Origin: JADFOB01 sp964651325
Lineage (GTDB): Bacteria > Planctomycetota > Phycisphaerae > UBA1845
Direction of reading: 5' to 3'
Assembly: GCA_964651325.1 (NCBI GenBank)
Contig: CAZYXP010000025.1
Span: forward strand, 1-28,376
Length of the DNA stretch: 28,376 nt
The notes under the pieces were generated by a model. That model was not told where the DNA came from. It worked only from the letters and a program-made list of their open reading frames with translations, and made no database searches. The translations under genes and the position numbers were made by a program. Each line of letters opens with the position of its first letter. Within the stretch, counting starts at the first letter, position 1. Below, piece by piece: positions 1 to 9,200 of this stretch.

Positions 1-519
1 GTTTCGGAAGCGCTCGGCGCAGCCGGGATCGATTACGCCATCATCGGCGGCAACGCCGTCGCCATCTGGGTGGCGACGGTCGATGAGGGCGCAACCCGAG
101 CGACAAAAGACGTCGATCTGTTGATCCGTCGTTGCGATTTGCCTCGCGTGACCGAGGCCTTGCGGCCGCTGGAGCTCGATCCCATCGAGGTGCTCGGCGT
201 GACGATGTACGTGGACCGTCAGAATCCGAACCCCAGAACGGGGGCGCACGTAGTTTTTGCGGGGGAGCGGATTCGGCCGGAGTACGCGCATCCGGCGCCC
301 GACCCCTCCGAGTCGTCCGAAATCGTGGCCGGGTGTCGGGTGATTGACTTGCGGCGTTTGGTGGAAATGAAGTTGCAGGCGTATCGATTTATCGATCGGG
401 CTCATATCCAAGATATGCTCGGTTTGGGGCTGATAGACGACCAGGAACGAAACCAACTTCCCGATGACCTGCGCAAAAGGTTCGAGGCCATTGAAGCCGA
501 ACATGATGAGCAAGGGTAG
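1..519 (+). CDS. Nucleotidyltransferase-like protein (AbiEii/DUF6036 type), 5'-truncated by window edge
   Basis: The reading frame is open from base 1, so the true start lies outside the window; the GTG at 70 is internal to the domain. Translating from base 1 gives VSEALGAAGIDYAIIGGNAV and then a TKDVDLLI segment. The GG-N-A glycine motif followed about 20 residues later by a DVD pair is the active-site signature of the nucleotidyltransferase superfamily, as in the minimal nucleotidyltransferase, AbiEii and DUF6036 families. A later ..RVIDLRRLVEMKLQAYRF segment fits the helical part of these proteins. About 172 residues are visible, ending at TAG 517-519. No second toxin-antitoxin gene is visible downstream, where a convergent phosphate permease gene follows; a partner could lie upstream. 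The fold is well supported; whether it is a toxin, a tRNA-modifying enzyme or a housekeeping enzyme cannot be told. Confidence 0.75.
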   Translation, partial: VSEALGAAGIDYAIIGGNAVAIWVATVDEGATRATKDVDLLIRRCDLPRVTEALRPLELDPIEVLGVTMYVDRQNPNPRTGAHVVFAGERIRPEYAHPAPDPSESSEIVAGCRVIDLRRLVEMKLQAYRFIDRAHIQDMLGLGLIDDQERNQLPDDLRKRFEAIEAEHDEQG

Positions 520-629
520 CCACCGCCAGTCTTGAACGGGACGCTCGGGTTAGTCTTCAAGAACAACAGGTAGCGGACTTCTTTTGTCCAAGCGGTTTCG
601 TGTGCGACCGAGTCGATCGACCCGCCTCG

Positions 630-1739
630 TTATGCCAGCAGCATCCAGAGCAGCCAGCCGAGGGCGGCGGCCAGGGGGAGGGTTGTGACCCAGGCCAGGC
701 CGATTTTGGCGATCATGGCGACCTTGGCTTTGCCGTTGACCATGCCGATGCCGAAGAGGCTACCGCAGCTTACGTGCGTTGTGCTCACGGGCACGCCGAA
801 TCGCGAGGCCACCAGGACGCATGCGGCCGTGGCGAGATTGGCCGTAAACGCCTGACCGTCGTTCATCTCCGTAACCTTGTGGCTCATCGTTTCGGCCACG
901 CGACGAACGGCCAACATGCCGCCGATCGCCATGGCGATGCCGACGCCGATCAGCGATCCGCTCGCCGAGAAGCCCCCCGCGACGATCATCAATGCGGCGA
1001 TTTTGGGCGTATCGTTGAGTCCGCGGGCGAAGCTGATGGCCGCGGCGCTGAGGATGTGCGACGTATCCAGCACTCGCTGGGCGTCGATTCCGGCGATCTG
1101 CCCGTCGTAGCGATCCACGCAATCCGAAACGGTGAAGCTGTCGGCGAGTTTCACGCCGGTGGCCTGAACCAATAACGCTCCGCCGGGGTCGATTTGAATC
1201 GGGTGGTACGTTTGCTCAATGCAGACGCACGTGTTTCGATTGACCTGAAGCCGCAACCGAATGAATCGCAAGGTGATGTAACCGACCGCGGCCAGCACGA
1301 TGGCCAGAAGTGGCGCCACCAGCAGCGGTACAAGAAACGCGCTGACGATGCTTCCGATGTGCAGTCCGTGCGCGCCGAGCCCGACGCCGACGATGGAGCC
1401 CACCAGGGCGTGGGTGGTCGAAATGGGCATCGCCAGGCGCGTTGCGAGCAGAACGGTAACCCCGGCCGCGAGGGCCACGCACGTTGGAAATGCCGCGGAA
1501 TTCAGGATCACATCGTCGATCAACCCCTTGCCGCTGAATTTGGCCACCAGGCCGCCGGCTAGCAGAATCGCCGTCACGGAGCCCATAAACGTCGTCGCCA
1601 ACGCCAGCGTCAACGCGCGATTGAGGGGCAGGGTCTTCCCGCCAATCAGCGTGGCGACACCCTTGGCGTTGTCATTGGCACCGTTGGCAAAAGCCAGAAC
1701 GCAGACTGCAAGTAAGACTAGCATCATGGACAGGTTCAC
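630..1739 (-). CDS. pit: Inorganic phosphate permease, PiT family
   Basis: This is a 369-residue integral membrane protein that would import phosphate with a coupling cation. The two inverted PiT signature repeats are present: GANDNAKGVATLIGGKTL near residue 20, and RGLNDTPKIAALMIVAGG in the second half. Each repeat is followed by a P-S/I-STTHxxxGS element (MPISTTHALVGSIVG and VPVSTTHVSCGSLFGIG). Hydrophobic stretches suggest about ten membrane helices around a hydrophilic loop near residues 155-210. The frame opens with GTG at 1739, but a GGAG lies directly against that codon; the ATG at 1725-1727 is 11 bases from the same GGAG and may be the true start (365 residues). No PhoU-like/DUF47 partner is adjacent. 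The family call is firm. A related anion such as sulfate cannot be excluded but is less likely. Confidence 0.93.
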   Translation of the reverse strand: MNLSMMLVLLAVCVLAFANGANDNAKGVATLIGGKTLPLNRALTLALATTFMGSVTAILLAGGLVAKFSGKGLIDDVILNSAAFPTCVALAAGVTVLLATRLAMPISTTHALVGSIVGVGLGAHGLHIGSIVSAFLVPLLVAPLLAIVLAAVGYITLRFIRLRLQVNRNTCVCIEQTYHPIQIDPGGALLVQATGVKLADSFTVSDCVDRYDGQIAGIDAQRVLDTSHILSAAAISFARGLNDTPKIAALMIVAGGFSASGSLIGVGIAMAIGGMLAVRRVAETMSHKVTEMNDGQAFTANLATAACVLVASRFGVPVSTTHVSCGSLFGIGMVNGKAKVAMIAKIGLAWVTTLPLAAALGWLLWMLLA

Positions 1740-2049
1740 TCCGTAGTTTGCAGGTTGGCTGCGGCCGACGCCGGCGGCAGCCCTTGGTCCTATTCACGTC
1801 GCACGCTTCATGCGGCAAGAAAGCGGGTTCGAGACGAAACCAACGGTTGTGCGCCGTGATCCGCTACCGCGCTCTACCGGCCTGACGGATCGGATATTCC
1901 CGAAAAATGCGGCCATCCGCCGAGATGGGTTCCAGCCGTTTGGCCGATAAGGTCGAAGCATCGGCGATCATGGCCTATACTTGGCCGTGGCGGAGTCGAT
2001 TGGCAATCGATTCGTTAGCTGAGCGCTTAGAACCAAGAGGTATGTCACC
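1740..2049. other. Divergent intergenic region between pit and the DUF547 gene
   Basis: This 310-base stretch separates two divergently transcribed genes and must hold both promoters. For the rightward gene the best -10 candidate is TATACT at 1976-1981, with a weak TCGAAG 17 bases upstream. An AAGAGG-like ribosome binding site precedes the ATG at 2050. I found no RNA gene, repeat or small ORF with support here. Confidence 0.4.
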
Positions 2050-2895
2050 ATGAACCACAACAAAGCACGCTACGCGGGCAGCATTGTCGTTATCGTCGGA
2101 ATCGTCACGGCCTCTGTCGTGTTTTTCGATTGGGATGTGCTGTTCTTCGGCCCACCGTCGATCCGCATGGTCGAAGCCTACGGCGACGACACCGCCGGAG
2201 CCACATTCGACCACAGTGTGCTTGATGAGTTGCTCCGGAAGCACGTTTCCAGCGACGGCTTGGTTGATTATGCGAAACTCGCGAGGGAGGCGGCGAAGCT
2301 GGACCGGTACATCGCGTCCTTGGCCGAGGCTCCGTTTGAGCGCCTCGGGCGCGATGAGAAGCTGGCATTTCTGATCAATGCCTACAACGCGTGTACTCTT
2401 CGGCTGATACTCGACCACTATCCGACGAAGACCATCAAAGACATCCCGTCGGCAAAACGGTGGAATGCGCGGCGATGGACCATCGCCGGCGATTTGGTGA
2501 GCCTGGATGATCTGGAACACAAGCGAATCCGGCCCAATTTCGCTGAGCCGCGGGTCCACTTCGCGCTCGTTTGTGCCGCGATCGGTTGTCCGCCCCTTCG
2601 CAGCGAAGCCTATGCGGCGGTGCGGCTGGATGCGCAGCTTGACGCGCAGGCGCGATACGTGCATGAGCACGGTCGGTGGTTGAGCGTGGACAAGATCAAG
2701 GGCGTCGTCTATCTGACCAAGCTCTACAAGTGGTACGGCGACGATTTTCGTCAGACGGGGCAGGACGTTCTAGAATTCGCCGCACACTACTCGAAATCGT
2801 TGCGCGAAGTCATGGATCGAGGCAAGCCGCTGAAAATCAAATGGCTCGACTATGACTGGAGTTTGAACAAGATCGACGAATCAAACAGCCCCTGA
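2050..2895 (+). CDS. DUF547 domain protein, membrane-anchored or exported
   Basis: The protein has 281 residues. The N-terminus has a basic start (MNHNKARY) and then a hydrophobic helix (GSIVVIVGIVTASVVFF), so it is either exported or anchored with its bulk outside the cytoplasm. The rest matches the DUF547 family: LLRKHVSSDGLVDYAKL, then AFLINAYNACTLRLIL, HYPTKTIKDI, and a VHFALVCAAIGCPPLRSEAY segment whose Cys is characteristic of the family. The biochemical role of DUF547 is not established, so none is assigned. The start is supported by an AAGAGG-like ribosome binding site. The gene is followed after 107 bases by a glycosyltransferase on the same strand; the two families are often found near each other in other genomes (from memory), but no arsenosugar gene such as arsS is visible here. 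Confidence 0.88.
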   Translation: MNHNKARYAGSIVVIVGIVTASVVFFDWDVLFFGPPSIRMVEAYGDDTAGATFDHSVLDELLRKHVSSDGLVDYAKLAREAAKLDRYIASLAEAPFERLGRDEKLAFLINAYNACTLRLILDHYPTKTIKDIPSAKRWNARRWTIAGDLVSLDDLEHKRIRPNFAEPRVHFALVCAAIGCPPLRSEAYAAVRLDAQLDAQARYVHEHGRWLSVDKIKGVVYLTKLYKWYGDDFRQTGQDVLEFAAHYSKSLREVMDRGKPLKIKWLDYDWSLNKIDESNSP

Positions 2896-3002
2896 GCCGA
2901 AGGCTTGAAGCCCGCGCGACCTCGCGAAATCGATCGTCGACCGTGAAACCAAAATCGTAATGAGACTTTGAATAGGCTTCCCCAATCCCCTGTGATCGTC
3001 GT

Positions 3003-3776
3003 ATGAGTTTGGAGCATTCCGGCCCTCAAGAACCGATTCGCAACCCACGCCGAATTTCCGTCATCATCCCCGCACGCGATGAAGAGGCGGGGATCGGGCG
3101 GGTCTTGGATCGACTTGCCCAGGAGCCGGTATGGGAGACCATCGTGGTTGATGGTGGCAGCACGGATCGCACGCGAGACATGGCGCAATCGCACGGCGCG
3201 CGCGTGGTAATGAGCCCGGCCGGCCGTGGACGCCAGATCAGCGCGGGGGCGGCCGTGGCCACGGGGGACGCGTTGTTGTTCCTTCATGCCGACACCTTGC
3301 TTCCGTCCGGTTTCTCCAGGCACATCTCCGACGCGTTGAACAACCCCGGCATATCCGGCGGAGCGTTCTTGCTGGGCATCGACAGCCCCGGTGCGCTATT
3401 CCGCATGATCGAAGCTCTGGCCAACGTGCGGTCTCGCTGGTTGTCACGACCCTATGGTGATCAAGCCATCTTCGTCGATCGCGGCGTGTTCGATCGAGTC
3501 GGGGGCTTCCCGAAACTCCCCGTGATGGAGGACGTGGCGTTTGTTCGTCGGTTGAAGAAACTGGGGCGCGTGCAGATCGCGCCGGTCGCGGTATCCACGT
3601 CGGCCCGGCGATGGCTTGACCACGGTGTCATACTCACGACGCTACACAACCAATCTTGCTTGATCGCATACCTCTTGGGTGTTTCACCCGAGCGCATCGC
3701 GCGCTGGCGCGGACGCTCGAATCATCACGACCCGAAGCCAGATCAATCCGTCAGCTTGTCAGAGGCGCGGACGTGA
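3003..3776 (+). CDS. Family 2 glycosyltransferase, TIGR04283-like
   Basis: This 257-residue cytoplasmic enzyme has a GT-A fold. The nucleotide-sugar binding beta strand reads ISVIIPARDEEAGIGRVL (residues 18-35), followed by VVDGGSTDRT with the D50...D55 pair, and HADT at 95-98 as the metal-binding DxD-like element. A GRGRQISAGAAVATGDALLF segment between them and a GDQAIFV element near residue 150 match the TIGR04283 subgroup, which has been linked to arsenosugar synthesis where it sits beside arsS. No arsS is visible here, so the acceptor is unknown. The ATG at 3003 lies just before the conserved strand, so the start is reasonable. The end of the gene is only about 200 bases from the next lipoprotein gene on the same strand, so co-transcription is possible. 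Confidence 0.88.
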   Translation: MSLEHSGPQEPIRNPRRISVIIPARDEEAGIGRVLDRLAQEPVWETIVVDGGSTDRTRDMAQSHGARVVMSPAGRGRQISAGAAVATGDALLFLHADTLLPSGFSRHISDALNNPGISGGAFLLGIDSPGALFRMIEALANVRSRWLSRPYGDQAIFVDRGVFDRVGGFPKLPVMEDVAFVRRLKKLGRVQIAPVAVSTSARRWLDHGVILTTLHNQSCLIAYLLGVSPERIARWRGRSNHHDPKPDQSVSLSEART

Positions 3777-3970
3777 CGATGCCTCTGATCACGCATACGC
3801 GGAGCGCATTTGAAACGCTCCACATGGCTTTCCTGCGGGAGGGTGCGCCGACTCAGAGCCGCATGCTTTGGGTTGCGCGGCAACGGGTACGATCGCGCCG
3901 CAAGGGCTCGGCGTTACTCCAATCCGGGGCGCCGCGCGGGCTGAAGCCAGCGGTTCGGGGCCGGTCGGCG

Positions 3971-5755
3971 GTGGGGCAGGCGGCTGGGGATCGTCCGGAA
4001 CGCGCGGATCGATGGTACATGTTGCTGTGCGTCTGTGCTGTTCTTGCCCTTCTTGCCGGTGCATGCCACGAGGACGCCGAGGAATCGACCGACCCGGGGG
4101 CCAAGGCCGATGCGGCTGCGGTGGTGGCGGCCAAGGCCGAAGGGGGGCTCACCGACGTCACCGAGCATGTCGGGCTGGCGTTCCTACACCACAGCGGCGC
4201 CGGTGGATCGCGCTACATGCCGGAAATCATGGGCGGCGGGGTGGCGCTGTTCGATATGGACGGTGACGGCGATCTCGACGTCTATCTGACCAATGGCAAC
4301 GATTTGCTGCCCGAGGCCGGCAATTCTACAGCCCAAACCAATCGACTGTTCCGGCAGGATGCCGGTGGAACCTTTCAGGGGGTGACGGAAGGCTCGGGCC
4401 TCGGCGACGGTGGATACGGCATGGGCGTGGCCGTTGGCGACATGGACAACGATGGCCTGCCCGACGTCTACGTTACCAACTACGGACCCGATCGACTCTA
4501 CCGCAATCTGGGCGGCGGCCGGTTTGGGGACGTGACCGCGGCCGCGGGCATCGACGTGCCCGGTTGGTCTGCGTCGGCCGCGTTTGTCGATTTAGATCGG
4601 GACGGGTTCCTCGATCTCTACGTCACGCAATACCTTAAATTCGATCGATTCAAGAAATGCACGGACCGAGCGGGGCGCGCGGATTATTGCAATCCGCAGG
4701 CGTTTCTGCCCGTTGATGACGTGCTCCTGCGCAATCGCGGCGACGGAACCTTTGCTGACGTGTCCAAACAGGCGGGAATTAGGGCGGTGTCGGCGTGCGC
4801 GGGCATGGGCGTCGTGTGTGCCGATTTCAACGAAGACGGTTGGCAGGATATCTACGTCGCCAACGACGGATACCGGAATCAACTCTGGATCAACAACGCC
4901 GATGGCACGTTCGCGGATCGGGCCGTCCACATGGGGGCCGCGTTCAACGGCCAGGGGATGAGCGAAGCGGGCATGGGGGTCACGAGCGGCGACTTTGATG
5001 GTGACGGCCACATCGATCTCTTTGTGACCCATTTGGCCAACGAGACGAACACGCTGTATCGGAATCTGGGGCGGTCCAAGGGCTTCGTAGACGCCACGAT
5101 TGCGTTCGGGCTCGGGCGATCCAGCCTGGCTCATACCGGCTTTGGCGCAATTGCGACCGATCTGGACTGGGACGGCGACCTCGATTTGCTCATTGCCAAC
5201 GGACGCGTGTCGCGCGCTCGCGGATCGACGTCGGCTCCGTGCCAAACCGCCGAGCAGTGCTACGCGGAGAACAATCTCATCTACATCAACGACGGCCGCG
5301 GCGTTCTGGCTCTACCAAAAAATGCCAAGGACGCGGGTCGGCCCGTGGCATTCGGATCCCCAGTGGAGATTTCGCGAGGCCTGGCCGCGGGGGATATCGA
5401 CCGCGACGGCGATCAGGATTTCATCCTGGTGAACATGGACGGTCCGGCTCGCCTCTATCGCAATGAGTGTGCCCGGCCGGGGCATTGGTTGGCCGTACGG
5501 GCCGTTGATCCTCGCTATCATCGCGACGCCATTGGCGCGGTTGTTCGGGTGGTCGCGGGTGGACGGACGCAGGTTCGCACCATCACCCGCGCGTCGAGCT
5601 ACTTGTCGAGCAGCGAGCCGGTCGCTCGATTCGGTCTAGGCGAAGCCGCCCGAATAGATAGAATCAGGGTCGCGTGGCCGGATGGAAAGCAGGAGGTGTT
5701 TCGCGCGCCGTCCGTCGATCGAGCATTGACGCTGTTGCGCGGATCTGGAGAGTAA
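3971..5755 (+). CDS. FG-GAP/VCBS repeat lipoprotein with ASPIC/UnbV domain (CRTAC1-like)
   Basis: The predicted product is an exported lipoprotein of about 594 residues. A signal-peptide core ends in the lipobox LLAGAC (Cys about residue 32 from the GTG at 3971). Several calcium-binding FG-GAP motifs follow: FDMDGDGDLDVYL (~94), GDMDNDGLPDVYV, DLDRDGFLDLYV, DFNEDGWQDIYV, DFDGDGHIDLFV and DLDWDGDLDLLI, as in a seven-bladed beta-propeller. The C-terminus (~518-580) has the ASPIC/UnbV pattern, with RDAIGAVVRV, SYLSSSEPVARFGLG and VAWPDGKQEVF. The frame stays open back to 3656, and an ATG at 3779 lies 2 bases after the preceding stop, but that start would put some 80 Arg-rich residues before the signal peptide. 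GTG 3971 gives a normal basic n-region; ATG 4019 would leave none. Start uncertain, family firm. The ligand is unknown; these domains usually mediate extracellular or surface binding. Confidence 0.88.
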   Translation: MGQAAGDRPERADRWYMLLCVCAVLALLAGACHEDAEESTDPGAKADAAAVVAAKAEGGLTDVTEHVGLAFLHHSGAGGSRYMPEIMGGGVALFDMDGDGDLDVYLTNGNDLLPEAGNSTAQTNRLFRQDAGGTFQGVTEGSGLGDGGYGMGVAVGDMDNDGLPDVYVTNYGPDRLYRNLGGGRFGDVTAAAGIDVPGWSASAAFVDLDRDGFLDLYVTQYLKFDRFKKCTDRAGRADYCNPQAFLPVDDVLLRNRGDGTFADVSKQAGIRAVSACAGMGVVCADFNEDGWQDIYVANDGYRNQLWINNADGTFADRAVHMGAAFNGQGMSEAGMGVTSGDFDGDGHIDLFVTHLANETNTLYRNLGRSKGFVDATIAFGLGRSSLAHTGFGAIATDLDWDGDLDLLIANGRVSRARGSTSAPCQTAEQCYAENNLIYINDGRGVLALPKNAKDAGRPVAFGSPVEISRGLAAGDIDRDGDQDFILVNMDGPARLYRNECARPGHWLAVRAVDPRYHRDAIGAVVRVVAGGRTQVRTITRASSYLSSSEPVARFGLGEAARIDRIRVAWPDGKQEVFRAPSVDRALTLLRGSGE

Positions 5756-6218
5756 TGTGCCGCTAACCATGGAGCCCGGCGACGGTAGCGAAACGAAGTG
5801 GTTCCCGGCCCGAGGGGCGATCACCCGACAAGGCGCCGCATCGCAGCGACTCCATGGCCGGTTTCAACGCGCCAGGGTTCGTGACGCTCGTGGCGGCGGC
5901 TTCCGTACGTTTATGCAGCCGAAGCGTCGCCAGCGAACCATGCGTTTGGGAGTCCTTTGGCGGCTTCTGTGCCGTTCGCTCCTTCAGCCTGTAAGGCTAA
6001 GCCCTTTAAGGCTAAGCTACCGTAGCCGTGGGTCTGCTTCAAGCGGGCCCACGGTGGTACGACCCATGCCCATCGACCCTGGAGGGGTCGGCTTCAGGCC
6101 ACCTCGCTCCTACCCCGCTCGGAAGAGACGACCCCATCAGGGTCGGGTGTTTGCGTGGCGGCGCGCTTCGGGGGCGGCGCTACGCTTGCCCCCGGCTACT
6201 GTAGAGCAGGCAATTAGC
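5756..6218. other. Hairpin-rich spacer between the two ASPIC/UnbV genes
   Basis: This 463-base stretch is open in the frame of the downstream gene from a GTG at 5757, which even has a GGAGAG sequence just upstream. Its translation is strongly Arg/Pro-rich and unlike the gene that follows. Placing it at the N-terminus would also bury the downstream lipoprotein signal about 170 residues inside. I therefore treat it as intergenic. It holds the palindrome array described separately. If 5757 is the real start, the product would be 1415 residues. Confidence 0.55.
5986..6145. repeat. Array of small palindromes (hairpins)
   Basis: Five short inverted repeats follow one another. They are AGCCT/AGGCT (5986-5998), AGCC/GGCT (6000-6013), CCGTGGG/CCCACGG (6026-6054), CGACCC/GGGTCG with loop TGGAG (6074-6090), and CGACCC/GGGTCG with loop CATCA (6129-6145). 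The last two have identical 6-bp stems but different loops, which suggests a repeated or mobile palindrome family rather than one RNA structure. No T-run follows any of them, so they do not look like intrinsic terminators. Confidence 0.6.
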
Positions 6219-9200
6219 GTGCAATTACAGCCGCCGATTGTTGCACGGACCCACAGCGCGGGTGCGTGCGCAATTACCGGATGTGTGGTAATCGCTCTGT
6301 TGTTCCTTGTGGGCGGATGCCCCGCTGATGAGGCTGGCGACCCCGTGGTGAACGGGAGTCCCGTCGCAGCCGGCGCTGATCGCAACCGTAACGATTCAAA
6401 AGAGCCACGCGCGTCGCATGCCATCCCTCAACCCGACACGAGCGGAATGGAATTCCGCGTCGCAAGGCGCATCAAAGAGGCCCGGGCACGTGTCGTCAAG
6501 CAGCCCGACTCCGCCGAATCGTGGGGCGTGTTTGCCTCCGTGCTCGATGCGCACCGCCTGTTTGATCCGGCGATCGCGGCCTACCGCAAGGCCGCAAGCT
6601 TGGCGCCGCAGGACTTCCGCTGGGCGTATCATCTCGCCGTAGCGCTGGTTGAAAGCGGGGCGGATTCCGAGACGATCCTCGCAGGACTAGATCGCGCGGC
6701 CAGGCTCAAACCCGACTACCCGCCGCTGCACGTTTGGCGCGGTCGCCAGTTGGCCTCCGACGGGCGAACCGACGACGCGACGGCCGCATTTTTGCAAGCA
6801 TTGACGATGGATCCCGAGTTGACGGCCGCCCACCGCGAAGTTGGGCTGATTCTGCTCGCGGCGGGTGATGCGGCCGGCGCGCTCGGCCACCTTCAGCGGG
6901 CCAACAAGGCCGCGCCCGGCGATTCTGCGACCAAGGCGGCGCTATCTCGCGCCTACCGCGCGATCGGAGATACTGAGAGTGCTGAGGTCGTGGCATCCCG
7001 AGCGATCGAATCGACCGGGCCGGCCGGCTTGGTCGACCCGCTCCGTGCTGAGATCGACGCGTTGGGCATCAGCAGCGCGGTTTGCTCTCAGCGCGCTGCG
7101 GCGTTCATGGAAGCCGGTCGATATCGCGACGCCATCGGTGAGTGGTTGATCGTTGCGGAAGTGCGGCCCGATGATCCCTACGTGCAACTCGGTTTGGGTC
7201 GTGCTTATCTGTTCACGGGCGCGATGGACAAGGCCATGCTCCATCTGAAAAACGCGATCAACATTCGCGAAGACATGGACGCCGCGCACGCCGGATTGGG
7301 CCAACTCTACATGGCCCGCCGCGATGTCGCTACGGCGATTGGTCACTTTCGCCGCGCGGTCGAGTTGGGGCCCACCGAAGGCATGGCCCGCGTGCATCTC
7401 GCCACGGCGCTTCTGGCGAAGCAAAGCTACGAAGAGTCTGCCCAGGTTTTCGAAGAGGCGGCCTCGCTGATGACGCTGGGTGCCGAGGCGCGATGCAATT
7501 GGGGGGCGGCGTTGGCGATCGGCGGGTCTACCGACGCGGCGGTGGCACAATACGAAGAAGCGATCAAAACTCAACCCGACCACGCGCCGGCCTACTTCGG
7601 CATCGGGTTCGTGCTGCAGGGTTTGGGCCGGTATGAGGAGGCGGTTCCTTATCTCGCGGTCGCCGTTCAGATCGACGCCGGCTATGGCGATGCGCTGCTC
7701 TACTTGGGTCTTTGCTACCAGAAGCTCGGTCGCCTCGGTGATGCGCTGCCGGTCTATGTCGCCGCGTTGGCGATCAATCCGCAGTATCCGGTCGCGTCGG
7801 CGATGCCATCGATTCGAGCACAGCACGACGAGCGGGTCCGCGCCGGAATCGGCGAGCCCCTTTTCGCGCAGAAGCCCATGTTTGACTTGATCGCCCGGAA
7901 GCTCTTTCAATCGGAACCCAAGTACCTCGGTAGCGCTCAGGCGGAACAGCTCAAGAAGGACGTGGCGTCCAAGGCGCACACGTTGCCTGAGCGGGTGACG
8001 CTGCAGGCCGATCTAGCCAAAGAACTTATCGAAATTGGCCAACCCGACGACGGTGTGGATGCGATTGAGGAGGCGTTTCGGCTCGTGGCGGCCATGCCGA
8101 AGAGCCAGCCGAGTCCGGGCTTGTATCGTCTGCGCGCGCTGGTTTACCTGCGACAGGCCGAGGTGCGCAATTGCATCCAAAGACACAACAAGGATTGTTG
8201 CATCTTTCCGCTAGCGGGGGGCGGCATTCATCCGGAAAAAACGCCCGCAGCTCGCGCCGCCGAAAACTATTTGCGATTCCTATCCGCCGTGCCCGACGAT
8301 CTGGGGGCTCGGCTGCTCTACAACATTGCCGTCATGGCGCTGGGCGACTACCCCCAAGGCGTGATCCCGGGGTTGCTGATACCGCCTGTGGCGTTTACTT
8401 CCGACTACGACATCAAGCGATTCGTAGACATCGCGCCCGGATTGGGCGTGGACACGTTCGATCTGTGCGGCGGCGCGATCGCGGATGACTTCGACGGCGA
8501 CGGCCTTTTGGATATCGTCACGTCAACCTACGACCCCGGCGGTCGACTCAATTTCTTTCAAAACAAGGGTGACGGAAGTTTTGAGGATCGCTCCGACGCC
8601 TCCGGGGCTAGCGACCAGCTCGGTGGGTTGAATTGCAACAGCGTCGATTTCGACAACGACGGCGATCTCGACATCCTGGTCTTGCGCGGAGCCTGGATGT
8701 ACGACGCGGGAAAAATCCGCAATTCGCTGCTGGAAAACGACGGGCAGGGGCGATTTGCTGACGTTACGGTTTCGGCCGGGCTTGCGTTTCCAGCCTACCC
8801 CACGCAGGCCGCGGCCTGGGCCGACTTCGACAACGACGGCGATCTGGACCTGTACGTCGGAAACGAGTCCCGTGTCGCGTTTGAACCCGGCGCTCAGAGC
8901 TTCCCGTGCCAACTTTTTGTCAATCAAGGAGATGGGACGTTTGCCGATCGGGCGCGGACCGCTGGCGTTACCAACGATCGGTACTGCAAGGGCGTGGCCG
9001 CCGGCGACTTCGACAACGACGGTGATGTGGACCTGTACGTGTCCAACAATGGGCCGAACCGGCTCTACCGCAACGACGGCAACCTCATCTTCACGGACGT
9101 GACCGAATCGGCCAACACCGCGGACCCGGCGGGGCGGAGTTTTGCGACCTGGTTTTTCGACTATGACAACGACGGCTGGCTCGATCTGTTCGTCGGCGCG

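Noticed and set aside
1826..1832. GGTTCGA, a tRNA T-loop-like sequence
   Set aside because: The flanking bases cannot form a T stem, and no acceptor or anticodon arm is present.
1975..2670. 231-codon minus-strand ORF
   Set aside because: It is antisense to the DUF547 gene, which has a clear domain and start.
5757..6218. N-terminal extension of the TPR lipoprotein from GTG 5757
   Set aside because: It would put about 154 Arg/Pro-rich residues, read through hairpins, before a lipoprotein signal peptide; GTG 6219 gives a normal signal peptide.
6942..7979. 345-codon minus-strand ORF
   Set aside because: It lies opposite the TPR array, its translation has no recognisable domain, and the plus-strand frame is clearly coding.
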